Source of the DNA: a bacterium
GTDB taxonomy: Bacteria > Patescibacteriota > Gracilibacteria > UM-FILTER-43-11
Assembly: GCA_030426875.1 (NCBI GenBank)
Contig: JAUHXI010000002.1
Location: 1-28,455 of the forward strand
Length of the DNA stretch: 28,455 nt
Direction of reading: 5' to 3'
The position numbers were made by a program, and so were the translations under genes. Below are positions 9,302 to 16,635 of this stretch, piece by piece; the first letter of the stretch is position 1; every line of letters starts with the position of its first letter. The notes below the pieces were generated by a model. It had not been told where the DNA came from. It worked only from the letters and a program-made list of their open reading frames with translations, and ran no database searches.

Positions 9302-9979
9302 ATGATACGACTCAAGCATCATTATCGATCACAAAAAAATAACCTCACAGGAGAGCGGTTTTTAGTGTTTTTAGAAGGCAATTCAGAGAAATACACAGCA
9401 AAGGCACAAGAAACAAAAGATACTGGAGAAAATGCTAAAGAAAAACCTGAGGCAAAATCAGAAGCAAAAACTGTCAAAGAAACACGGGGATTCCTTAAAA
9501 CCGTACTCGATTTAGGAGCTGGTGGCTTACAACTCGGCACAGGACTCGCTGCAACAGCGCTTTATACACCACTCTCGCTGACCGTTAATACAGCCAGAGG
9601 TTTGGTCGCAGAACCGATCAAATGGGCAGGGGGGACACTTTGGAGTGCTGGAGGGGGTGCACTTGAGATGGTTAAGAGTGCTTTTGCTGCTCCTCTTAGT
9701 TTTTTGAACAATGCGGTTCGAGGGAAAGTCAGGGAAGGTGGCGCTAGCTTTTGGAAACACACAAAAGAAATTGCTAGTAAACCAATTGATAGGGCTAAAG
9801 AAATTGCTAAAAACACTGCTAGTCGTTCTAGAAAAGCAATATATCGATTGTTTCAAGGCTATGAAACAGGGGTTAATACTGCGGGTTGGGGTGCCGGAGG
9901 TCTATATGTAATGGCAAATTCAAAAAGCAGGCCTCCAAAATTAGACCTCAAAAGCAAAATTGTTGGCAGTAGCGGATAA
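9302..9979 (+). CDS. Hypothetical protein (225 aa), shares N-terminal motif with the 1418-aa protein
   Basis: No known family is recognised. The first 22 residues contain KHHYRS......RFLVFLE, matching HHWKS....LLVFE of the preceding protein. A Lys/Glu/Ala-rich segment (30-60) is probably disordered. Residues 62-140 are Gly/Ala-rich and moderately hydrophobic, beginning with LDLGAGGLQLGTG and LAATALYTPLSL, and look amphipathic or membrane-associated. A basic helical segment and a small Gly-rich tail follow. There is no signal peptide. A strong promoter (9196-9223) drives it separately from the giant gene. No Shine-Dalgarno sequence precedes the ATG. The shared N-terminus and adjacency suggest that the two proteins act together or are sorted alike. 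Confidence 0.65.
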   Translation: MIRLKHHYRSQKNNLTGERFLVFLEGNSEKYTAKAQETKDTGENAKEKPEAKSEAKTVKETRGFLKTVLDLGAGGLQLGTGLAATALYTPLSLTVNTARGLVAEPIKWAGGTLWSAGGGALEMVKSAFAAPLSFLNNAVRGKVREGGASFWKHTKEIASKPIDRAKEIAKNTASRSRKAIYRLFQGYETGVNTAGWGAGGLYVMANSKSRPPKLDLKSKIVGSSG

Positions 9980-10028
9980 GTAAAATATAGTTCTCAAAAG
10001 GACTCATCGTCTAAAATACTGCAGGTTT

Positions 10029-12413
10029 TTATTGAACCATCCGCCCCGAAACATCAACCGCTGATGTGCGAGTCAAAGGCACTAGGTTATTTTCGGTATT
10101 CCGCCCAGTTTCAGGCTGAATGCGTGACCCTGCCTCAGTTGAATCCGCAGGCTCATTCATGTCTACAGACTCTACAACGGTTGTAGCAGCATCCACAACT
10201 GGCTCATCAACCATGACATCCGCCACAATCGCATCATCCACAGCTACCATAACCTCCTCCTCAATTGGATCCGCAACTTCAACAGCTAAATTATCAACCG
10301 GATCCAGTAGAATCTCCTCATCATCTAATAACACTAAATTATTAGGAGCCGACTCTTCTTCGACCACAACAGGGGGTAAGGCGGAAGCTATTTGAGGAAC
10401 TTTAGCCAATTGAGACTTCTTTTCCAACTGATAAATAACAGTGGCTAAATACTCATTCGCGCGTCCAAAAAGAAGGGTCTGGACAGATTTTAAGAAGGCA
10501 ATATTATCTGAGCTAGCATCTTCCAAGTTCAATAGGGCCACAATCTGTGCCTTTTGCTCTTCCCATGTATTGTAAGCATTGATTTGAGCTACAATTTGAT
10601 CGATCAAACTTTTTTCAGTCGCAATCAAGGGCACCTCTTCCTCAGTCAAATCATCCTCAACCTCTGTCACATCAACAAGAATTTTCTCATCTAAAACATC
10701 AACAGATGGATCGGCCAAGCCAGATGTAGCCAAACGGGTTTTCTCAACATTTTTTTCAGCTTCTTCAGAAACACCCTCTACCATAGCAATGAGTTCATTC
10801 GTCATTTCATGATCTCCATTGATGGCGACCAAATCTCGAGTGACGGCACTCAAAAGGGCCAACTCATCATCCTGCTTATCAATCACACTTGCCAAAGTCT
10901 TTGCTTCAGCTTCGGTTGAAGACGCAATCTGAACAATTTCACTCTGAGGTTTTTCATAGTCATTCAATTTTTCAGCCGCTTCTTCTAGGCGATTTTCGCC
11001 AACTAATTCAGCAATGTCATCCAATTTAAGCAAGGCAAAATCAGCCTCCACCGCTGCGACTTTAACAGGGTCACTTTCTACAATTTCTTCCGCCGTTTCT
11101 TGCAAAACCTTGCGAACATCACCCGTTGCAGGATGATCTGGCTCTTGCATTGCAACCACCCTAAGAGCTGGCATGATCAACTCATTAGTCAGTTCAGTAG
11201 CCAACTCTTGATCAATCTCACCATCGTTCAAAATAGCACCGACAACCTTCTGATACTCAAGTAAAGATATTTTAGCCGCCTCAACATCACCCTGATCACT
11301 AGAGACAAGAGCATCAATCAAATGGCTGTTGGCAACCTGAACTGCTTTTTCGCTATCATGGCCACTAAAAAATAAAGTCACATCCCGATTCAATCCATCA
11401 AAGAAGTCAGAACCAGAACCAGCAAGTTCAGTGAGTATTTCGATACTCTCCTCACGTTCAGAAGACAAATTTGCATCATCTTTTAGCTTATTGGATTGTA
11501 CCCAATCACTTGCCAAAAGAGCCTCGTTCACATTTTGCTCTGTGATTACGGGTCCAACTCGCTCCTCTTCAACCACAGCAACTTGATCAGCAATGAGTTT
11601 AATAGTTTCAAGCCGTTCTTGAGTAAAGGAATCAACACTAGAAACCTGCAATCGGCCATCAAAAACAGCCACACTACTATCATGGGTCGAAAGACTAAAG
11701 CTAGCATTAAACGCATTAACTAGTATATCCTCAGAGGCAATCGTCATACTAGAATGACCATCATTCAAATCTATATTGAAGGTTTGCACCCACATATTAC
11801 CCCTGTTTAAAGAGCCACTAATAATGGATTGTTGAGGAAAGTTAGGATTAGAAGCCAACTCCTCCAAAAAAAATTCAGAATTCTCATCCAAACGGATTTC
11901 AGACCCATCAAAAAAGTGAATCAGGGCCCGTGAATCAGGACCGACGTCAATCAAAATACCAGACTCTATTTCAACCTGCCCAGTCACTGACTCGGAAGCA
12001 ACTCCATTCTGATGAGTGACCGAAACATGATCTCCCTCAACAATCAAATAGGAGTCATCTGAGGCTAAAACAAAGCCATTTTGATCAGCTGTAAAAAGCA
12101 GCACTGAAAAAACGGAGACGGACATTACTAATGTAGAAGCTACGGCTCGCTTCATGAATTTAAAAACGGTAGCCAAAACAAGTGCAGAGCGTTTAGGCGC
12201 GGTTTTGATCTGAGCCATCAACCGAGTTCTGGCAGCAGCAACAAATTTAGCAGAAGGCATGACCACACCAAGTTTTTTTAACACCGCTTGAAACCAACTT
12301 TGATTGGCCTCAAGCCTAATCTGATGCATCAAACGTGCCCTAGCATTTTTAACAAACGCTTTATTAGGTTTTATTTTAGACAGCCGATGAAGTTCCTTGT
12401 CTAGATTGTCCAT
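10029..12413 (-). CDS. FecR-domain membrane protein, probable anti-sigma factor (794 aa)
   Basis: Residues 1-88 are cytoplasmic in the predicted topology and contain a tandem motif: IKPNKAFVKNARARLMHQI (14-32) and VMPSAKFVAAARTRLMAQI (51-69). One membrane segment follows (about 89-108). Residues 115-290 form a FecR-like domain: a glycine/valine beta region with GILIDVGPDSRALIHFFDGSE and LDENSEF. After that come helical repeats resembling DUF5667 (about 320-500) and a long acidic Val/Asp/Glu-rich low-complexity tail. FecR-type proteins regulate a partner ECF sigma factor, and this gene lies 52 bp downstream of one on the same strand. I infer that the N-terminal repeats bind the sigma factor and the outer part senses the envelope. 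AAAGGT lies 10 nt before the ATG, one of the few plausible ribosome-binding sites here. Confidence 0.75.
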   Translation of the reverse strand: MDNLDKELHRLSKIKPNKAFVKNARARLMHQIRLEANQSWFQAVLKKLGVVMPSAKFVAAARTRLMAQIKTAPKRSALVLATVFKFMKRAVASTLVMSVSVFSVLLFTADQNGFVLASDDSYLIVEGDHVSVTHQNGVASESVTGQVEIESGILIDVGPDSRALIHFFDGSEIRLDENSEFFLEELASNPNFPQQSIISGSLNRGNMWVQTFNIDLNDGHSSMTIASEDILVNAFNASFSLSTHDSSVAVFDGRLQVSSVDSFTQERLETIKLIADQVAVVEEERVGPVITEQNVNEALLASDWVQSNKLKDDANLSSEREESIEILTELAGSGSDFFDGLNRDVTLFFSGHDSEKAVQVANSHLIDALVSSDQGDVEAAKISLLEYQKVVGAILNDGEIDQELATELTNELIMPALRVVAMQEPDHPATGDVRKVLQETAEEIVESDPVKVAAVEADFALLKLDDIAELVGENRLEEAAEKLNDYEKPQSEIVQIASSTEAEAKTLASVIDKQDDELALLSAVTRDLVAINGDHEMTNELIAMVEGVSEEAEKNVEKTRLATSGLADPSVDVLDEKILVDVTEVEDDLTEEEVPLIATEKSLIDQIVAQINAYNTWEEQKAQIVALLNLEDASSDNIAFLKSVQTLLFGRANEYLATVIYQLEKKSQLAKVPQIASALPPVVVEEESAPNNLVLLDDEEILLDPVDNLAVEVADPIEEEVMVAVDDAIVADVMVDEPVVDAATTVVESVDMNEPADSTEAGSRIQPETGRNTENNLVPLTRTSAVDVSGRMVQ

Positions 12414-12465
12414 AATTTAATTTACCTTTCTCACTGACTTATAACGTAAAAGTTTCATGTTTGTT

Positions 12466-13026
12466 TCAAAAATCTTCTTTTTTTTCTGAAAGCATCTGTC
12501 TAAGTTTTTCTAACGCTCTAAATTGGAGTGTGCGCACTGCCCCCTCAGTCTTTCCAATCACCTTAGCGATAACAGTATTCTGTTCTTCATTAATGTATTT
12601 GAGAACAATCACTTGCTGATAATTGTCGGGCAGTTTTTTGATTGCTTTGCGTAACTTCACCTCATTCAACTTAAGGTTGAGTTGAAGTTTTGGGCTCGCT
12701 TCCACTTTTTCATCTGGAACCGATTCATCAATTTCGCTTATGATTCGATTTTTACGATAATAATCGCAGACCAAATTATGAGCAATTCTAAACACCCATG
12801 CAGAAAAAGGATGTTTTGTTTTTTTGTATTTCGACAAACTTTGCCATGCCTTTAAAAATGTCTCTTCAGTCAAATCTTCAGCAATCTGAGGATCAACACG
12901 GTAATAAATATAGCGATAAATGGGCTTGACTAACTCATCATAAATTTTACCGAAAGCATCCGCATCACCCTGTTGGGCACGTTCAACGAGTCTTCCTAAG
13001 TCTTTTTTGGGTGGGGTTTCAGACAC
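12466..13026 (-). CDS. ECF-type RNA polymerase sigma factor
   Basis: 186 aa, a normal length for ECF sigma factors. Region 2 spans about 25-94: YRYIYYRVDPQIAEDLTEETFLKAW, then FSAWVFRIAHNLVCDYYRK. Region 4 spans about 125-178: LPDNYQQVIVLKYINEEQNT..IAKVIGKTEGAVRTLQFRALEKLRQ, a helix-turn-helix for -35 recognition. There is no region 3. The start is GTG at 13026, since no ATG lies upstream in frame before the natural N-terminus. No Shine-Dalgarno sequence is seen. The FecR-like gene follows in the same transcript, so the pair should form a sigma/anti-sigma switch. An A/T-rich promoter candidate lies 37-65 bp upstream. Confidence 0.92.
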   Translation of the reverse strand: MSETPPKKDLGRLVERAQQGDADAFGKIYDELVKPIYRYIYYRVDPQIAEDLTEETFLKAWQSLSKYKKTKHPFSAWVFRIAHNLVCDYYRKNRIISEIDESVPDEKVEASPKLQLNLKLNEVKLRKAIKKLPDNYQQVIVLKYINEEQNTVIAKVIGKTEGAVRTLQFRALEKLRQMLSEKKEDF

Positions 13027-13062
13027 GGGTTAGGATTATCTTGACTATATTTTTAACATATT

Positions 13063-13091
13063 ATATTATATATTACAAGCTTTTCACTCAA
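13063..13091 (-). promoter_or_regulatory. Possible promoter of the sigma/anti-sigma operon
   Basis: On the minus strand TTGAGT (13086-13091) is followed after 17 bp by TAATAT (13063-13068). Two overlapping TATAAT boxes lie next to it (13065-13070 and 13060-13065). The sequence is very A/T-rich, so the register is uncertain. I see no second, divergent motif that would suggest autoregulation by the ECF factor. Confidence 0.4.
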
Positions 13092-13236
13092 TTTTTAAAC
13101 GACTACCCTTTATTTAGCAGGCATGGATGAATATCAGGCTGGCAACACTAGTTTATAACGGGTAAATGTGGATTTTGTTTCACTCTAGATTCTTTTACTC
13201 GCCTCATACCTCTGACCACTCATCAATTTAATTGGC

Positions 13237-15051
13237 TTATTCCCACTCAATCGTGCCCGGTGGCTTGTGAGTCAAATCATAAAAAATATGCGAAATTAGG
13301 CCATTTGAATCAATGTTAGACACAAGCTCGTCCAGAATTTGTCCATCAATTTTAGCAAAACTAGCCGTCATGGCTTCAGTCGAAACAATGGGTCGAAGTA
13401 CAATGGATTCCATGTCTTTTTCTGAGGCAACAGGAACCAAAACCACTGGAAATTGCCAAATTCCATAATCGTCTGGAGCAGTGCTCATGACTTGAGTGAC
13501 CTGATTGTCGATTTTTTGAAGCATGGAAACCCGATCGGCGCTGGTGTCAGCTAATTTTAATTGAAAATCACCCCGTTGCCCCCTCAAAACCAACATGACC
13601 CGATTCACGTCTGGAAAATGATTGGTGATCATCGTAGACATTTGCTCTAAAGCATCCCAATCTCGCAACTCAGTAAACAAAGCAACCGGATGAGAATAGG
13701 TCCGTTCATCCCCCTGAACTCCCACCGATTTACAAGGCAAAACCACGGCTTTGAGATCCTCTTGCCCAAATTTTTCATGAACAAAGTAAGTGATTTTTTG
13801 GCTCAATTCAGAAAAGTTTTGAACTTCATCCACCTCCTTTTTACTCGTACAAAGGATGCGAACCCCCAAGCCTGGACCTGGAAAAGGGTGACGCCATACC
13901 AGTTCGTGAGGAAGACCAAGGGCTTCCCCCAATTCACGCACTTCATCTTTGTACAACTGAGCAATGGGCTCAATCACCTTGCCATCAGCAATCATTTTCT
14001 GAACCAAATCAACCCGATTGTGATGCGTTTTGATCTTGTCCGCATGCTTCGTTCCACCCGACTCAATCGTATCAGGATAAATTGTACCCTGGCCCATGAT
14101 CCATTCATCATCATTCAATCCCAAGTCTTTTGTGACGGAATCTTTGACCTCGAGAAATAGTTCTCCAATAATTTTTCGTTTGGCTTCCGGGTTCGAAACA
14201 CCAGCTAGTCTTTGAAGGAAAAGATCCTTTTTATCAGCAACATGAAGGTTGGTGAAGCCAGCTTCATTCAAAGCTTTTTTAACCTTAGATGCTTCATCAA
14301 GTCGCATTAAACCCGTATCAACCAACATGCCATAAACCCGGTCGGGACCGAGGGCTTTTTCGAGTAAAGCAAAGCAAACAGTAGAATCCACACCACCTGA
14401 AACAAGGAGAAAGACCTTTTTATCTCCAATTTTAGCTTTAATTTCCTCAATTTCTTGTTGAATGAAGGTTTTGATACTCCAACTTCGTTCCACGTGGCAT
14501 AAATTGAGGAAATTTTCTAAAAGTCGCATCCCCTCTTCGGTATGAGTGACTTCGGTGTGAAATTGGATGCCGAAATAATTTCGTTCAAAGTCGGCCACTG
14601 CGGCCGTGGGACAGTCAGGGGTGGTTCCAATCACTTCAAATCCGTCAGCCAGTTGCTTAACCACATCAAAGTGGGACATCCAAATGCGTGAGGAAAGTTT
14701 GAAATTTTGGAAAATACCCTCTGTTTTTTCCACGTTGAGAGTAGCCAGACCGTATTCTCGGGTCCCCCCTTTTTCAACCGTTCCACCCATGGAATGCTGC
14801 ATGAGTTGGTGGCCATAACAGATGGCGAGCATAGGAATTTGAAGCTCAAAAATCCCCAGATCACACTGGGGAGCATCTGGCGCATTCACACTGTCGGGGC
14901 CTCCTGACAGCACAATACCACTATAATTTTGAAGCACAGAAACAGGCGTTTCATTGTCTAAAATTTCACTGTAAACTCCCAACCTGCGAATGCGATTGGC
15001 AATGAGATGGGCATATTGACCTCCGAAATCTAGGACAGCGATTTTGTACAT
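13237..15051 (-). CDS. guaA: GMP synthase (glutamine-hydrolysing), long form
   Basis: 604 aa; typical bacterial GuaA is about 510-525. It converts XMP, ATP and glutamine to GMP. The class I glutamine amidotransferase domain (1-190) has nucleophile C78 in AICYGHQ and H165/E167 in FHTEV. The ATP-pyrophosphatase domain has SGGVDS at 218-223. HPFPGPGLGVR (388-398) opens the dimerisation part. That part seems duplicated: LPCKSVGVQGDERTYSHPVAL (438-458) and a second unit with VVLVPVASEK, RPIVSTEAMTA and the terminal YDLTHKPPGTIEWE. Eukaryotic GMPS has the same extended arrangement. The leader holds no Shine-Dalgarno sequence. The gene is flanked by an ECF operon downstream and a GT4 gene upstream, 102 bp away. 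Confidence 0.96.
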   Translation of the reverse strand: MYKIAVLDFGGQYAHLIANRIRRLGVYSEILDNETPVSVLQNYSGIVLSGGPDSVNAPDAPQCDLGIFELQIPMLAICYGHQLMQHSMGGTVEKGGTREYGLATLNVEKTEGIFQNFKLSSRIWMSHFDVVKQLADGFEVIGTTPDCPTAAVADFERNYFGIQFHTEVTHTEEGMRLLENFLNLCHVERSWSIKTFIQQEIEEIKAKIGDKKVFLLVSGGVDSTVCFALLEKALGPDRVYGMLVDTGLMRLDEASKVKKALNEAGFTNLHVADKKDLFLQRLAGVSNPEAKRKIIGELFLEVKDSVTKDLGLNDDEWIMGQGTIYPDTIESGGTKHADKIKTHHNRVDLVQKMIADGKVIEPIAQLYKDEVRELGEALGLPHELVWRHPFPGPGLGVRILCTSKKEVDEVQNFSELSQKITYFVHEKFGQEDLKAVVLPCKSVGVQGDERTYSHPVALFTELRDWDALEQMSTMITNHFPDVNRVMLVLRGQRGDFQLKLADTSADRVSMLQKIDNQVTQVMSTAPDDYGIWQFPVVLVPVASEKDMESIVLRPIVSTEAMTASFAKIDGQILDELVSNIDSNGLISHIFYDLTHKPPGTIEWE

Positions 15052-15092
15052 GGATTGATAGAGCTAAGAAATAAGGAATTTGGGACCCCTCC

Positions 15093-15118
15093 CGTAGAGA
15101 CGCGATTCATCACGTCTT
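15093..15118. repeat. Degenerate GTAGAGACGCGAT-type palindrome
   Basis: GTAGAGACGCGATTCATCACGTCT reads as a decayed copy of the palindrome type whose arms are AGACGCGAT and ATCGCGTCT. It sits between guaA and the glycosyltransferase gene. A related copy is inside pheT (25816-25835). Confidence 0.5.
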
Positions 15119-15153
15119 TGGATAGTGGAAGCGTCCCTGAAAAGAAAGCCTCC

Positions 15154-16278
15154 CTAGGAAATAAAGCGACGATAAATTTCCATGGTTTTTTGAGCCGTAA
15201 CGGACCACTCAAATTGATTTTTGCGAATCTTGGCATTTTCAATCAGTTCTTTTTGGCACTTTCGATCATTTAAAAATTTATGAAGACCCAATCCAAAGGT
15301 ATTTTCATCTTTTGGATCCAAATAAAAAGCAGCATCACCCGCAACCTCATGATTGACAGGAATGTCAGCAACCGCCATTGGCAAATGGTGACTCATGGCC
15401 TCCACAAGAGGCAAGTTAAACCCTTCATAAATCGAAGGGTGAACCATGGCAACAGCATTGCTATAAAGGGCCACCAGATGATGATCAGACAAATGTTCAG
15501 TAAAAATAATACGCCCTTTGGGCTTAACAGGAACCTTTGAGGCAATTTTTTCCACAAATTCATCGGTCAAAAATCGCTCCAAACCACGGCCCTTGGCGCC
15601 AACAAGAATGAGATCAATGGGAGAAACATTGGCAATGAATTTTTGATACGCAATCATTAAAAGAGGAATGTTCTTTCGCAGGTCATATCCCCCCACATAC
15701 AGCAGATATTTTCGCCTCAAACTCACCTCAGTCGGCACATCACGAACCGCATTTTGAGGCACAGCCAAATGGGTAACTGTAATATTTTTATCGTCAACAT
15801 CAATGATGGATTGAATTTCTTTTTTTGAAAAATGAGACACCGTGATCAGGTGGTCAGCTTTTTTAAGGGCTCGTTTAGCATTAGCGTGATAAAGCTTGGA
15901 ACGCCATTTTTTTTGATAACCCGAAAGCTTCCATGGAATGGCATCATGCACAGTCACAACAGTGGGAATATCAAGTTTTTTATTAGGATTGGAGGGATAC
16001 AAAAAATGAGCCAAATCAACCTCCCATTTGAGCATGGCTTCAGGAACTAATTTTTGCTCCCAGTGAGCCTTGCGCATACTGGCAGAACGATAATCTTTTT
16101 CGGGCACCCGGATCTGCTTAAAGTTATCAGGCAAAGTGATCTCGGCCAACTCAGGGGTGAACAAAATATAATCGTTAACAGGGTCAATTTTTGAAAGCGC
16201 TCGCAGTAAACTGTAAGTATATTTGCCAATGCCGGTGTAGGGTTCGGTGAGGAAGCGAGCGTTGATGCCGATTTTCAT
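15154..16278 (-). CDS. GT4-family glycosyltransferase
   Basis: 374 aa, a usual length for GT-B glycosyltransferases of family 4. The N-terminal domain begins MKIGINARFLTEPYTGIGKY, with the Gly-rich acceptor loop, and has VVTVHDAIPW (107-116) and ADHLITVSHFSKKE (141-154). The C-terminal nucleotide-sugar domain has LLYVGGYDLRKNI (192-204), LILVGAKGRGLE, and the signature HPSIYEGFNLPLVEAM (280-295), whose E of the EX7E motif contacts the donor. The substrate cannot be told; a mannosyl- or glucosyl-transferase for surface polysaccharide is the common role. It has a recognisable ribosome-binding site, AAAGGA ten bases before the ATG, which lies in a tandemly duplicated 15-mer. Confidence 0.9.
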   Translation of the reverse strand: MKIGINARFLTEPYTGIGKYTYSLLRALSKIDPVNDYILFTPELAEITLPDNFKQIRVPEKDYRSASMRKAHWEQKLVPEAMLKWEVDLAHFLYPSNPNKKLDIPTVVTVHDAIPWKLSGYQKKWRSKLYHANAKRALKKADHLITVSHFSKKEIQSIIDVDDKNITVTHLAVPQNAVRDVPTEVSLRRKYLLYVGGYDLRKNIPLLMIAYQKFIANVSPIDLILVGAKGRGLERFLTDEFVEKIASKVPVKPKGRIIFTEHLSDHHLVALYSNAVAMVHPSIYEGFNLPLVEAMSHHLPMAVADIPVNHEVAGDAAFYLDPKDENTFGLGLHKFLNDRKCQKELIENAKIRKNQFEWSVTAQKTMEIYRRFIS

Positions 16279-16315
16279 ATTCTTTATTCCTTTATTATCT
16301 ATTCTTTATTCCTTT
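16279..16315 (-). repeat. Tandem 15-mer carrying a duplicated Shine-Dalgarno sequence
   Basis: AAAGGAATAAAGAAT (minus strand) occurs at 16279-16293, directly before the GT4 start codon, and again identically at 16301-16315. The inner copy supplies AAAGGA at a workable spacing. Confidence 0.7.
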
Positions 16316-16320
16316 CCCCT

Positions 16321-16366
16321 GTTCAATTTCCCCCTAATAGAGGGGTGGCCGCTAGGCCGGGGTGTG
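16321..16366. repeat. Dispersed C/G-rich intergenic repeat, relative of 9226-9259
   Basis: It begins with GTTCAATTTCCCCCTAATAG, continues AGGGGTGGCCGCTAGGCCGG and ends GGTGTG. It contains two short hairpins, CCCCCTaataGAGGGG and GGCCgctaGGCC. The opening TTCAATnnCCCCC and the following GGGG half resemble the repeats at 9226 and 19485. Confidence 0.5.
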
Positions 16367-16386
16367 TACAATAGGTGCTCGGAATG

Positions 16387-16470
16387 GGGTCACTGGAGTC
16401 AGTCCGCAAAACACTTTCGCTGGAGCAGCTTTGCAAACTAGTTCAGCAGGTTTTTTAAATTTTGTGACCC
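16387..16470. other. 84-bp structured element closed by GGGTCAC/GTGACCC
   Basis: A 7-bp perfect inverted repeat (16387-16393 and 16464-16470) encloses sequence with an internal self-complementary core, GCTGGAGCAGC. An 89-codon frame crosses this spacer (16362-16631), but it also reads through the tRNA relic and looks spurious. The 357-bp gap between the GT4 and murG genes (16279-16635) thus holds repeats, this element and a tRNA relic, but no supported protein gene. Confidence 0.4.
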
Positions 16471-16561
16471 AAAAACCTCCACCTTCATCTTATCAGAAAT
16501 TGTGGTTTTTTGAGATTGAATTTTGCATGCCCATTTCGGGAGGGCAAAGTTTATACGCCGT

Positions 16562-16624
16562 GTTGGAGCTGACCCGATTCGAACGGGCATCACTAGGTGC
16601 TAACCCTGAGCATTTTACCACTAA
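16562..16624 (-). pseudogene. tRNA 3'-part relic
   Basis: On the minus strand the T arm is GCCCG-TTCGAAT-CGGGT, followed by CAGCTCCA, with a D-loop-like TTTTAGTGGTAAAA and an anticodon-like arm TCAGG-GTTAGCA-CCTAG holding a C/A mismatch. The 5' acceptor strand that should pair with AGCTCC is absent, replaced by a T-rich tract. No CCA follows correctly. The loop would read UAG (Leu), yet there is no long variable arm. I judge it non-functional. Confidence 0.6.
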
Positions 16625-16635
16625 AAAATAAAAAA

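Noticed and set aside
10120..10395. A Ser/Thr-rich 91-codon frame on the plus strand
   Set aside because: It is the antisense reading of the acidic Val/Asp/Glu tail of the FecR-like gene; no promoter or start signal supports it.
16279..16315. CRISPR array
   Set aside because: Only two copies of a 15-mer with a 7-bp gap; no other regularly spaced repeats and no cas genes in the window.
16362..16631. An 89-codon open frame across the murG-GT4 spacer
   Set aside because: It reads through the 84-bp inverted-repeat element and the complement of the tRNA relic, and its composition does not look like protein.
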